64,000 nucleotides of DNA, taken from Nymphaea colorata (lineage: Eukaryota > Streptophyta > Magnoliopsida > Nymphaeales > Nymphaeaceae). This document shows positions 23,960-36,271 of the stretch, piece after piece; the stretch's first letter is position 1, and every line of letters starts with the position of its first letter. The notes beneath the pieces were generated by a model, which saw nothing but the letters and a program-made list of their open reading frames with translations, was not told where the DNA came from and searched no databases. The position numbers and the translations under genes are program-made. The DNA lies in assembly GCF_008831285.2 (NCBI RefSeq), contig NC_045140.1:8120505-8184504 (forward strand). The letters run 5' to 3'.

Positions 23960-24650
23960 TAATATCATCTCATCTTCTCATGCTCTCGGTGCACTCGAGA
24001 ATAGCTCATTAACTCTAAAATTAAGGTTTAAGGGCTATCTCATATGGTCATGGGGGGATGAGGAAGAGAGGAAATAAGGTAACAACGACAAGACTATTCA
24101 AGAAAAGAAATAGAGTCATTCAATCATGAAATGAAAGATAATATCATCTTCTCATACTCCCGGTGCACTTAAAAATAACTTCTTGACTCTAAAATAAAGA
24201 CTTGAAAGCTATCTCTTATGGTCATGGGAAAATGAAGAAGAGAGAAAATAAGGAAACAACAACAAGAAGATATGCAAGAAAAGAATGAGCAACAACAACA
24301 AAAATATATTCAATAAAAGAAAGAACATGATTTAATCATGAAATGAAATATAGTCTCATCTTCTCATGCTCCCGATGCACTCAAGAATAGCCTCTTGACT
24401 CTAAAATAGAGATTTGAGAGCTATTTCGTATGACCATGGGGAGATGAAGATGAGGAAAGATAATGAAATGATAACAAGAATATATTTAATAAATAAAAGA
24501 GAAAACATGAATCAATAATGAAATAAAAACATACCTCCTACTTCTCATGCTCCCGGTGCACTCAAGAATAGTTTTTTTACTCTAAAATAGATATTTGAGA
24601 GCTATCTTATATGGCTATGAGGAGACGAAGAAGAAATGAAATAAGAGAAA
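23960..24650. repeat. Four-copy tandem repeat, about 175-210 bp unit
   Basis: The marker CTTCTCATGCTCCCGGTGCA recurs with small changes at 23974, 24148, 24360 and 24541. Each is followed by TCAAGAATAG..CTTGACTCTAAAATA, GAGAGCTAT and a GGTCATGGGGAGATGAAGA stretch. Spacings are 174, 212 and 181 bp. The array lies in the purine-rich part of the giant LTR-like unit; the second family member at 33.7 and 37.6 kb has only a single related word (CCATGCTCTCCGGTGC). Confidence 0.8.
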
Positions 24651-25210
24651 GATTGGAATGAGATGTTGATTACATACCTCTAATGAAAATGATAATGAAC
24701 ACCCTTGCTTGGAATGATTTTGAATCCTCTTGAGTGAAACTCCAAGGTGATGAAGATGATGCCTTCAATAGAGTTGTGACTTGATGAAGCTTCTTCTCAA
24801 AGTTGGAGTAGAAAAAAAAAGGTGAGAAGGAAAGAGGAAGAAGGAAATCGAGGAAGAGAACTAAAAACTCTAAGTCCTCAAGTGATAATTCACTAGAGTT
24901 TCTCCAATGGCTAACATATGCCTAAGGGGAAAGATTGTGAGGGTATTTATAGAGAGTTTTAGAGTCAAAACTCAAAATTTGATTTTTTTTTTTTTTACTA
25001 TCACAACATTTTCATATGAATTTCACATATTTCTGAATTATTTTCATTTTTTTAAAGAAAATATGTTTTGACTAAGTGTGATTGGCCCTTAGCCCTGCAA
25101 AATACCCATTTGGAGTGTGGGCAGGGTTAATGCCCACCAAAAAATACCAAAACCACCCTCCAAAGGCGGTTCTTTTTCACAAAAACGGATGAGGGAGGGG
25201 GTGTTGGCGC

Positions 25211-25303
25211 GCCAGGCACTCACAACGCCTGGGACATGCACGCCAGTCACTCACAATGCTTGGGACATGCACGCCAGTCACTCACAACGCCTGGGACAGA
25301 GGC
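25211..25303. repeat. 31-bp GC-rich minisatellite, three copies
   Basis: Unit GCCAGTCACTCACAACGCCT plus GGGACATGCAC, repeated three times head to tail with few mismatches. It occupies the GC-rich block of the giant LTR-like unit, the place where the 38.2 kb copy has GGCCAGGCCAAGC-type repeats. Confidence 0.9.
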
Positions 25304-25821
25304 GCAGCAGTGTCGCAGGCAATCGCGTAACATGATGCACAATCTCACGACACGCGGTTGCGCGACTGCATGTCGCGGGACCGCATGTCTCGCAACAAAA
25401 AAAACCTCTTTTCTTTTTGTTTTAAAAAAACTTTTAAATAAAATATAATTAAAGTGAATAAGATAAAGTACCATAAAACCTCTTTTTTATTTAAAATATC
25501 TAGAAAACTGGTTTTTTTGTTATAAAAGAGTGGTCGGCTTCGTTTTAGGCTTTCAAAACATATTTTCATGCGAGGACGAAGCATAAAACGGGGAGAAGTC
25601 TATGCACGCGCGCGTGACCCTTATAGCACCAGACTTTTTTATTTTATTTTGAACTCGATCTTGGATTTTGAGTTTCAAATGCTCAGATCTAAATTTGAGT
25701 TTTGGACCTAATTTGGATCTAAAAGTTGGATCTTGGATTTGAATCTCGCGTCTAAATTTGGGTTTCGTGCTTGGGTAAAATTACAGTTTTTTTTGGAAAA
25801 ATTTGAGGTGATTACACTAGA

Positions 25822-27080
25822 ACAATGAGATGTCAAAGCAGCTTTTCTCAATGGGGATTTTGAGGATGACTTCTATATAGTGCAACCATAAAGCTTTTCA
25901 GGTACCTAGAAAAGAAAGTTGTGTATGTAAATTGAAAAAGAGTCTACATGGTTGAAGCAAACACCAAGCCAGTTGTATAAAAAGTTTGATAGCTTCACAA
26001 AAAAAAATGAGTTTTAGAGATGAGATATAGATCATTGTTGTTACTTTAAAAGATTTGATAGTTGTTACATTAACTTGTTCTTGTATGTGGATGATATGCT
26101 TATTGCAGGTTCTAGTATACAAGAGATCGATATATCAAAACAACAATTACCAAAAGAGTTTGCAATGAAAGACTTAGGTGCTGCAAGGCAAACTTTTTTG
26201 GAATAAGAATTAAGGGACAAGAAGATAGATACTTTAAAATTATCTCAAGAAACTTATATAGAGAAGATCTTGAGTAGGTTTAAAATGCAAGATGTAAAAG
26301 TTGTCACCACTCCCATGGCAAGTCATTTTCAACTTTTAAAGGATTCATCCCTAAGACATAAGAAAATCATAAAGTTGTGTCCTATATCCTTTATGGGTCT
26401 GATGTAAGGAGTCAAATGAATGCAATGGTTTGCACTAGGCCAGACATTATACATGCAGAGAAAGTAGTTAGTAGATACATGTTGAATCTGGGGAGAAAGC
26501 ATTGGGAAGTTATTAAATGGATCTTGAGATACTTGAAGGAAACTCAGGTATGACAGAAAGAATGTATCTTTACAAGGCTTTGTAGATGCAGATTTAAGAG
26601 TGAGTTCTACTGGAACGTATACACTTTGAGTGGAATAATTGTTAGTTGGGCATCTTAACTTCAAAAGATTGTTGCATTATTTATCACCAAATCAGAGTAT
26701 TTTGCCATCATAGAAGCAAGTAACAAAATGTTTGGCTTAGGAACCTTTAAAAAATTTCGACAAAAAAGAAGATAAAAGTGTTTTTTTCTATGATAGCCAA
26801 AGTGCTATTTATTTGACAAACAATTTGGTGTTCCATGCAAGGACATAACATATACAGTTAAAGTATCACTTCATTTGTGACTTGTTGGAAGATAATGTGT
26901 TGTCAATTAAAAGGATTTGTGGAACAGAGTATCCAACAGACATGTTGACAAAGTCTGTGATGATTGAGAAATTAAGGATACAAACCATGGTTGGCCACCA
27001 AGATCAATTGTAGAGGAGGTGCCACACAAGGTGATTTGAAGAAGGAGTACAAAGCTTGAATGCTAGAACAGTCTCCAAGT
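25822..27080 (+). pseudogene. Copia RT-RNase H (second half), broken
   Basis: Resumes the reverse transcriptase directly after the nested unit: DVKAAFLNGDFEDDFY (25830-25880), then LFLYVDDMLIAGSS with the catalytic YVDD (about 26078-26110), AMKDLGAA and a later RNase H piece with YDSQSAIYLTNNLVFHA (about 26790-26845). Multiple stops and frame changes. It ends in the purine tract CCAAGTGGGAGA just before the 3' LTR. Confidence 0.8.
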
Positions 27081-27088
27081 GGGAGATT

Positions 27089-29066
27089 GTTGGACTATAG
27101 AATCTGATCCATACTTATAGTCTTCCCTAGTTTATGTGGACCCAACCTTTAGAGCATCTTTTTAACTCTTTTCAATAAATAAGCAATAAAAAGTTTGGAC
27201 TACATTAGCAAAGTGTGATAAAGTTCAATGTCACAAAAAATAAGGAAGAACATAAAATGGTGTCCACTTTTTGCATCATTCCTTAAAAATTATAAGTTCT
27301 TTTATATATCATTTTGAGCAATATTTTGTTGTTTGACTGGCCAATGCATATTCTATGAGATACCTTAGTTGTCATTTTAAGCTCACAACTTATTTTTTCA
27401 ATGAGTTTTTTTTCTCAGGTTAAACCACCATTTATTTTGGAAGCTTTGCCCTTGTGGAATAATCAGTTACTTCTTGTTTATAAGTAAATCACTTCATTAT
27501 GAATCAAATATATACGTGTAGTTTGGCCTTAATCCATATGTGCACACATGTTAAGAATGCTCCCATTCGATGATAGTTGCATAAACATAATTACAACTTG
27601 GGTTGTCATCATAATTTTAAAGTTGCAAAGATTTCAACGTTTTATGTTTATCCTACATATACAGATAATCACAAATAATCATTAAACGATAACACCACAA
27701 AATTAAGAAATGCAAAAATAATCTATATGTAAGGAAATATCACATTACAATCAAATTTCTAGAGTGTTGTCTGATTTTTATCTCCTCTCTAGTGTCTCTC
27801 TATGAAGACATCCATTATCCTTATGATATAAACCAATAAAACATAAATATTAATTATATATTCTCAGCTGAAAAACAAAAACTAGTTTATAAATGAAATC
27901 TACATGTCACACCCATTCATCCCAAACTCTTGCCTTGCTTCTTGGACCTATCCTGTGTGGAACTTTTACTTGACCCTATTTTTCTTGTTTTTCTTTGAGT
28001 TTGCCTACAGTTTAGTAATTAGCTCATGAACTGCATCTGCTCAGCAATGAAAGATATGATTAAATTTATTACAGGTACCTGTCACTCTAGTGAGTTCCAT
28101 CTCTTTCAATAAGCTTTCCATTGTTCAGGGTTTACTCTATCTCGATCATCCTTGTCAGTGATCACACGGTCATCATCTTTTCAAATGGGTCAAAATATTT
28201 TTTTCTTCCGTTCACATTTGCATAATCTCCAACTTTCATTCAACTTTAACATGACCCACCCCTCCATATTCTTGTCTAATTCAAATTTTGCCAACAAAAT
28301 AAGTCATGTATTATATCACATCACATACATACAAACAAATAGATTTTCAAACATTACATACTTGTGCACACATATTATCCTTGTAGGTCTTAGGCATATC
28401 TAGACAAGTACTATAACTTATTGGAGCCCATTTCCCATTGGGTGCCAATGTTCTCAAGAAGCCTGTCAATGTTGATGCATTGTCTTTTAATTGTTTCTTT
28501 ATTACATTGGATTTTTATCTTCTTGTCATTTTTCATTTGGGCTACCTTTAAGCATTTACTTTTGTCTCATCTCTTATGTTTTGTGTGAATTATATCTATC
28601 TTAAGTATCAAATACCACATATGAAAATAAGTATACAACAGTAAAAGACACATGTTAAGTAACAATCTTATCACTACCAGCATTTGAAGTTTCACTGTTT
28701 CCATAGTCCTCATAGGGCATAGTTGTTATCAAAGGAAGACCGATAGCAGTTCCACTTAACATAAGGATCCACTCAATGAAGAAGACCCTGTTGGAGTGGA
28801 GCCTGATCCATACTTGACAGTATTTCCTAATTTCTATGACTTTTTGTAATGGCATGTATGTCACTTTTTCATTGTGTGGGTTTTCCATTAATCTTATGCT
28901 TATGAAGGGCATCATTTTAGCTTGCATTCTATATTCTTTTGTGATAGTGTAAAACTACTCTATGTGGTGGCCATGGAAAGGGAACGTTGTCTCCAAATCA
29001 TGTAAATTTTTGTGCCATCTTCTCTTTTTTTTTCTTCTTCTTTTGTTTTCCTCTTCTTTTGGTGCA
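27089..29066 (+). repeat. 3' LTR of the Tnt1-like Copia element
   Basis: Begins TGTTGGACTATAGAATCTGA right after the polypurine tract and ends near GGTGCA, collinear with the 5' LTR. It contains a second copy of its own start: TGTTGGAGTGGAGCCTGATCC at about 28787, 1.70 kb in, followed by the canonical short-LTR body (about 280 bp). So the LTR looks like a short LTR carrying a 1.64 kb block inside or in front of it. The same block precedes the short LTR in the 5' copy (ends about 19868), so the block was present before this element last moved. Confidence 0.75.
28655..28800 (-). other. Conserved antisense coding-like end inside the LTR block
   Basis: The minus strand reads FFIEWILMLSGTAIGLPLIT followed by TMPYEDYGNSETSNAGSD and a stop. 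The 5' LTR (about 19740-19870) reads FFIEWVLVLSGMAISLSLIT in the same place. The likeness mostly reflects the shared ancestry of the two repeats, but the open, protein-like reading suggests a captured or nested gene tail. Family not recognised. Confidence 0.25.
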
Positions 29067-32048
29067 TTAAGTGATCTTGTAAGAGCCACATTCCTAACAG
29101 ACCCATGGTGTAGGGAGTTAACAACCAGATGTGCTTAAAGTGACGTGAGCCATTTGCTATGGGGCATTGTTTAAAATTTGCCATAATGATCGGTACATAT
29201 CGTATGTTATGATAACAAGACATATTTTCACAACACATGAACAATGAAAATATTAAACAAGCATTAATAATGATATTTTTTAAATGCCAGGAAGCATGCA
29301 CTGGAGGGTTTGAGGGTAGAAAGAGCTAGGATCTATAGTGCAATCGAGAGGTTGGCAGGATTGAGGGCACTCAGTTATGGTAAGGCTTGGTAGGAGGTGC
29401 TTGCTGAGAGTGCTTGGTGAATGCCAAAACACTTTACACTCGAGGTTTTTGCTGCTACCTTTAGGTAGTTGCGAAGCTTTCAAGCAAGGCCAATGGGGGG
29501 CATGGTTTACGTGCCATATGCATGGTCTACATGCCATGTGCGTTGGTGGACCTTGAGGCTTAGTCACCTTGGTTTATGGGACCAAAGCCATAGGTAGTGC
29601 GAGGGATGGGTTTGTCAAACGTAAAACAATAGCTGGGGAAAATTGCATATACACGTGCTCATTCAATAAATATTTAAGTATCTTTCACACTCTTGGTCAA
29701 GCATGGAAGAGAAATCATGGGCTAAGAATGGTGCAACTTTTGTGCATGTACTGCCCATGCCATTAATCAAAGAAGTCTTGTTTTCTTCATCTGGAAGCAT
29801 GAAAAGCCTTCAACCAAGAGCAGAAACCACATGAGTGCGGGCAGCCAAATCAGGCATGGCATCCTGTTGGGGAGTGGGGTGTGCTATAGCATTGGTTGCT
29901 TGGCATGGCTGAGAGAATAAGGGGAGTGTTGTCATATGTGACAGTGGCAAGGAAGGCACTGGATGTTGGATGTGGCCAAGAGTACAAGGTGGTCTCAGTA
30001 ATGAAGGAGTCTTGACCAAGCAAGAGTACACTTGTCGTGGCCAACCCTGCCCCTACAGTAGGGACTCTTGGCTATGGCAGCAAGGTTGTTGGCCACGTAT
30101 ATGTAGATCAGGAAGTAGACAGACCCCTATACCAATTAGCCCACAAGCTAACTTCCATTGGAGAGCCTGAGGTGCCAAGACCATCTGATAAAGTGGCTCC
30201 TTCTAGATATGACCACCAGAACTTGCCATAGACAAAGAAACAATTAAAGCCATACACTTCATTCCAAGAATGTGCAGTTGGATTTCGTAAGATGAAGCAA
30301 GAAAGAGGGTTGATGCATTTTGACAGGTCTAGATGGCCCATGTACCCAAAAAACATGGGTTACGCATGAAAAAAGGCCCATGCTGTGACAGCTTGGCTCA
30401 GGTGATGCGCCACTCGGATTTCTACTTCATGAACTAGTGACTGCCTTCTACCAAATCATGGATCTCTGAAACCCCAAAACCAACCTTGGAGTAGAGAAGG
30501 AAGAGCTGGAGATGGATTCTAACAGGTGGCTGCAGCTTTAATTCTGGGTTTCAAATGGTTTGAATTGCATGGCATGTATTTGGCACTTTTTCTTGCTTTT
30601 CTACTATATGGATTTAGGATTTCGAGTTTTCTAGAATGTTAACTTTGGATTTAGGTTTTCATTTGGTGCATGTATTTCCAAAGATCATGTGTGCAAGTCA
30701 ATTTAGTTGAAGTGTTTGTGCATTTTCATTGAGTTAATGTGTTAGAGTAGGGTTAGATATAGAACTCAACGGCAGCTCCTTAGTAGTCCGATGAGTGCTG
30801 GCTGCTTCTAGCAGATTTTTCATTCAATTATTCTTACTCCCATGAGTTAATTTATTGGGTTTTAATGTGATTAGTTTAGATTATGTAGTTTGTGTTCACA
30901 TGTTGTTGATTACTTATTGAGTATGCTGTAAAAATTATAACTTTCATTGTTGCCAACCATATGTACTTAAAATTAATTGATTTATTAGGCATGTCCACCA
31001 CGTAGTGGCTGGTTGATTGAGGTTACTTCTTGCTGCTTCTAGGTAGACTTTGCAATTGTCTTGTTGTTGAATAAGTTTAGATTTAGTATATTAGTTGTTT
31101 AGTCATGTTTTATGAATATTTTTAGTATATAGACTGCACTTTGAATAGTTGGCATGTTAGTTTGTAGCTTCTTTACTTTTAATGTGATTTTTATCTCATT
31201 TTTAGCATTTTTTATGTAGTGGTAGCTTAGTTGATGTGTTTACTTTATTAACATTATTGATTTCTAAGCTCAAAAATTACTTGACTTATCAACTTAGTAT
31301 AGTAGATCATTGTTATATTTCAACCAGCAGTTTACTAGACAATTGGTTAGTGTTGATCACAACGAGTACTTGCTGATCAATAGTTTTGTGCAAATTAAAG
31401 TGTTCCTAGTTAGGTCTATTAGCTATCCTTTGTTTATATCAGTTTTTATATAAGTAGGAGTCATTGATTGCAATGATAGCTAATTTAAGATTATAGACTA
31501 TTACTGGTGTACAGGATTTCAACCTAGTAAGTGTGCATTCGACCATGTAACATCCTGAATTTTACTGTAATTGTTGTTGTAGTTTGGTACAGTAGTAGTT
31601 ATATACTTAGATAATATAGTTGTAGCATGAAATTTGGGTTTTAGTTATTCTTTATGATTAATTTATGAGTTTAGGCTGTTATTAGGTGATTTTACAACTT
31701 GCGGCTTGTGCATAAGATTGCTTATATTAAGGTATTTTGTATTTCCACATGTCATCAGTTATAGTTTCACAATTTAGACTTTTACTTTGTTGAATGTACT
31801 GATTTGTAGTATAGGTTAGTGTTTAGAATAAGTAATTATGTTATGTTGAAGGTTTGTGACTGTTCTCTAGTATAATTAGTAGAATAGATTTGCACATTTA
31901 TATATTTTACAGCAATTTGCTTCATATTCTTATATGTTTTATGTAAAAGCAATAGGCATTTCAGTGTTTCAATGGTGCAGTTATTTGTACAATCATTGCT
32001 TGGATGATAGAAAACTGTCTTTTGATTGTTAGTTTAAGTTTTAGGATT
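29067..32048. other. Unassigned sequence between Copia and giant-LTR element
   Basis: The part at 29280-30360 has moderate GC and several overlapping open frames. On the plus strand a readable peptide runs through VGHVYVDQEVDRPLYQLAHK and, past a stop, TSFQECAVGFRKMKQERGL, which looks coding-like but is not recognised. From about 30540 it becomes T-rich, intron-like sequence without frames and continues after the 32049-39376 insertion. Confidence 0.3.
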
Positions 32049-32419
32049 TGTTTGCATCCTCCAAAATTTATTTTGGTCTTTAGAGTGCTTTAGAAAAAAT
32101 GAGGTTTTATTTTAAAATGAGAGAGAAATGGACTCATCTATCGGTATGAGCTCCAGCCATTCCCAATGCCTTTATTGGGGGTAACCCGATCAAGAGCTAG
32201 CCTCTTGCTTGGCACATTCTTATATTTGAAATGTTATCCTAAATCCTATATGCATGTGTGTGCAAGTCTAAATAAATATATTTCAGACAAATATTGAAAT
32301 GATTAAATATGGTTTGGTTTCAGAAAAAAAAACGGTGGTGCCCTCGGGTCTAGAACTATGGTCAAAAGGGTTAACAAACTCTTAGTAATTAGTAACTTTA
32401 GAAACTTGAGATTGAATTG

Positions 32420-34450
32420 TTGGAATAACCAAATAGCATAGAAAACAAATTATTTAAAAGAGACACTTGTAAGATCATTTGAGTTTGTCAAATATTGTTA
32501 GTAGAACTCAACTAGAAGATAACTTATATTTGTAGATAGTTTTGAAAATCGAAGTTTTCAACTTGCTTGAGGAAATATGAATGGGAACATACTTGCAAAT
32601 TACTTATTTTGCAAAACATGGCTTCAACTTGTCGTCCTTTGCAAAAACAAGTTTTTCAAGTTTTGTTTGAAAATAAGATATCAAAATAAATAAATGATGA
32701 CCATACTTCTTGTTCATGATAGGGCCAAAGAGAGAGATTTTGGAATATTGCAAATATCAAAATGATGTGTTGAAAAGTGTAAAGATTTGATGTTTAAAAC
32801 AAGAAAATATTATAATTTGTAAGGTGTTTCCTTTGAGTCTTAAGTAAATTTCAAGATTTTGCTTTAATTCGATTAGCACCTCATTAGGTTTGATCTTGTC
32901 TTACTTAACCTTCTTAGAGATGTGCTTATGAGCATTTGTGATTCCTATAAGTGATTGCATGATTACATAAATTATATATGCATAATAAAAAAAACCATTC
33001 CTACCATAACATACATCTATGGAGTAATGAAAACGAAAATTTTGATACAAATTGATAGTAATAAGATTTCATCTAGTGAGTCACTCAAGAGTGTATCGAA
33101 AATATAGGTGGGTCAATGAAAGGCTAGAAAAATGATTAAGAAAAATATGAAAGATGGATTTGTAGTTTAAAAGATCGAAAATGACATGCTCAATGCATAT
33201 TAACATATACATCAAGCGCGTGTAGGTGCTTTTTAGGTTGGATATATCCCAACCTCAAAATGATAAGAAATAGAAAAATAACTCACCCCCAATCCTCTCA
33301 TCGTAATACACATCCACATACAATTAAGTTATCAAAATAGAGAATTAGATAGAGAAAGGAAAAGATAGATGTTTGATGCGCAAACAAGAATATGTAGAGA
33401 AAAATTAAAAGAGATGAAGAGAAAAATGAAAATACATAGAGATAAATAAAGATGGAAGAGGGAGAAAAAGAGAGACATATTTGAAAGAGAAATGAGAAGA
33501 GGAATAAAATAAAAAAAGAAAAATAAAGATGAGAAATTAAAATGAGAGAAATATAAGTTAAAATGATAGATGAAGGTTAAAAATGAGAGAAATAAACATT
33601 AAAATGAAAATAAGAGAAAAAAATGTGAGAGAAAAAAAGTTAAAATGAGAGAAAAACAAAGTTTAAAAGAGATAAACGAGTTAAAAGAAATGAACAAGTT
33701 GGTTAAAAAGATAAGTTAAAATGAGAGGGAAAATGATCTTGAAGAAAATGGTTGCCTTGACCATGCTCTCCGGTGCTTCAAAGAGAAGTCTTAGCTCCGA
33801 AGAAGCTCTAGACCTTCATCGGCTTGTTACGAAGAAAATAGACAAGAAAATTGTACAAAGAAAAGTTATAAATACCTTAAAAGAAAGATTTGATGTAGAG
33901 GCAGCTCCTTAGATCTTCTGGGCAAAAAGAAATCCTTGATTATGGCTTGAATGGGTTGGAGATGCTACCCAAGAGTCCATCACAAGTTCCTCTAAGGTTT
34001 GGAATTGAAGATTAGAAAAGCCAAACAAGAAAAATTGAACACGAAGAAGAAGAGAAGAAGAAATCAGGAAGAGGAGAGAGAGAACTCAAAGTCTTGAAAA
34101 GATGATGAATTTTCCATGTTAGAGAGAAATGAGGATATATTTATAGAGGAAGAAGACTCAAGGGCATTGTGGTATTCTTTTACAAATAAAATTAGCCATT
34201 AATTAGTCATTGTTGGCTTAAAATAGCTTAAAAACACTAAGAGGTTCAAATCTATCTAAAAATATGTTGACTGGGGGGTTGACCGTGCCAAGGGGCAGCT
34301 TGTCCACCCAAGGCTCACCCAGCGTAGCCCTGGCCCACTGCCAGGCTTAGACAGGCTGAGCTGGCCAGCCACAGTCGTATTCTGGCCTATGCGGGCGAGC
34401 TACAAGCCTAGCCTAGTTGGGCCAAGGGTTGCGCCAGGTCGGCCAATGTT
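32420..34450. repeat. Left LTR copy (inner end lost) of the giant-LTR element
   Basis: Direct repeat partner of 36272-38310, from TTGGAATAACCAAATAGC through the purine-rich AAAATGAGAGAAA stretch and the TATTTATAGAGG box (34138) to GCCAGGTCGGCCAA. Similarity stops at about 34450 inside the GC-rich block. A 63-codon ATG frame at 33721-33912 is not preserved in the partner and is not considered a gene. Confidence 0.75.
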
Positions 34451-36271
34451 ACCCATTCTTGAGTGGGTTGCTCGATAACAAGTGGTAACGCCAGGAAAGA
34501 ACCCTCATCACCTCAAATACCTTTATTGAAGCTAAGAATAAAACCCTATTACTCCTACATTGATTGTGACAAGAAGACTTCCTATCACCTTGAATGTCTT
34601 ATGGTAAAGTTTTTTTTCACTGAAGGATAGATTTTGAACTTGCTTAGTAAAATTCCCCAAACTAGTGCTTGGGTGTTGCTTGCCTTGATGGATAATGATG
34701 ATTTTGTGAAAGAAAAAAAAATGTTTCAAAAGCAATTTAGAAAAGGCCTCAAAATATTCATAATTAAATAAAAATGCCCCAATGTTAGCAATTGCATGAC
34801 TGGTAAGAGACAGAAGAGATAGAATCTGATTCAAAATGGAATGCACCAATGTATATATAAAAGGTAGATGGTTGATGTCTTGGGTTGGGACTGAGACAAG
34901 AAAATAATAGAAAATGCCCTAGTAAAGAAAAGGTGTAGACAAAATTATATAAAGAAAACTAATATATTTTTCACTAATAGGAAAATGAGGATGCAAGGTA
35001 ATATCATATGTATGGACTTAGGTATAAAAGAATTTTTTATTTGTCTTTAGTGACAAGCAATTGGGACAAAGGTTTGTAGGAAAGAAACTTGTTATATGAA
35101 TATGATCAGTAGCTTTATAGTGACATATCAAGTTGATAACACTTTAAAGATAATATAGAAAAATAAAGAAAAGTATGAGCAATCTATCACTTGTGAAGAA
35201 TCTTAACTTTGAAAGGATTGAAGCTCAAGCCGAGTAGAAGGTACATAATAAATACATGATGTTTGATTCAGAAAGACAGAGACTCAATATGGATGCAATG
35301 TGTCCGACGAGTGAAAATAGAATATACTGAAGTAAAGAAAAGGTTGAAAATCAATTTGGAATAAATGATGACCCAATAAAATCATGTAAACTATAGGTGT
35401 TAAAGCTAGAAAATTATTTGGCTAAATATAAAGGAGGATAAAAACAATGCATGACCGGAGTTAAGCAAAATTAATAATTGAACCAATAGATGGGTATCAA
35501 GTTCAAGCGTAGAAGGTTAGACAGATGAATAAAATGAGGGATTAACAAGGTGTGTAAAATATATATTTTGAAGCAATTATAAAAAAATTAGACTTGCCAA
35601 ATCATAGAACTTGATGAAAGAGTTAATCAAAGTCACTTAGGTAGTAGGGTTAAAGCATGGATTTATGACATGGTCATGTTGAAGACTACGTAGAGATGAT
35701 CAAAGAAGACATTGATTTAAATGAGGAAGATGAAATGTAAAATTATTAAATTGATCAAGGAGTGTATAAAAGACACACATGCATTCATCATACATATATT
35801 TGAAAAAAGAACATAGGACTCTAATTGAGTATGTTGATTAGTTATGATTGTTCCATATAAGATACACCAGTATACCTTAGCCAAGAGGCTTAGTACGAGC
35901 ATAGACTCCTCTATTAGGCAACTAAAAGCTGAGTTTCTCATTTCTCCTTTGTCACTCATCAATATACCACAAATTACTACTCATGGTACTAACAAAAGGG
36001 CTTTTCCACCCAAGGTGTGATCCAACTATAAGCATAGTCTTGTGCTACTGTCTAAGATTGAGCATAGTAACATGATGATCATGACAAATAGATATAGGAA
36101 GCTTTGAAATATGAGCACACATGCAAAATCGATTGTCTCTAATGCAATGTTGCCTAAGACAGTGATTAAAATAAATAGAGAGCACATAATGTCTTCAATC
36201 AAACCTTAAATTGAAGAGGCTTGTATTTGAATTATAAGTCTAAGTGAACATGATTAAGTATCCTCAAATTA
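34451..36271. other. Remnant between the two giant LTR copies
   Basis: AT-rich, no recognisable gag or pol. Open frames on the minus strand (34532-34849 and 35717-35962) are Phe/Leu-rich and not protein-like. If the giant repeats are LTRs, this is what remains of the internal region. Confidence 0.35.

Larger units (their letters stand above)
22284..25816. mobile_element. Giant solo LTR-like unit (LARD-like), 3533 bp, nested in Copia RT
   Basis: The unit starts TGTTCGCATCC and ends GGTGATTACA, i.e. TG..CA. It is flanked by the 5-bp duplication CTAGA (22279-22283 and 25817-25821), which cleanly splits the Copia reverse transcriptase frame (VENLYL before, LEQ-DVKAAFLNGDFEDDFY after). It has no coding capacity. 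Its order of blocks is a start motif, a T-rich stretch, a purine-rich stretch, a TATTTATAGAG box (24946), a GC-rich minisatellite, and GGATCT-type repeats at the end. The same order recurs in the 32.0-39.4 kb element. It is best read as a solo LTR left by recombination between two giant LTRs. Confidence 0.7.
18232..29066 (+). mobile_element. Decayed Tnt1-like Copia LTR retrotransposon, interrupted by a nested element
   Basis: Two long direct repeats (about 18232-20136 and 27089-29066) flank a plus-strand internal region. That region begins with a primer-binding site TGGTATCAGAG (complementary to initiator tRNA-Met) and ends with a purine tract before TGTTGGACTATAG. Between them are broken gag, protease, integrase, reverse transcriptase and RNase H pieces in Copia order. 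The reverse transcriptase is split by a 3.5 kb unit at 22284-25816. Stops, frameshifts and a large integrase deletion make it non-functional. The LTRs are well diverged, so insertion is old. Confidence 0.85.

Noticed and set aside
33721-33912. 63-codon ATG frame in the giant LTR
   Set aside because: The direct-repeat partner near 37.6 kb has stops and frameshifts in the same place, so it is not conserved as protein.
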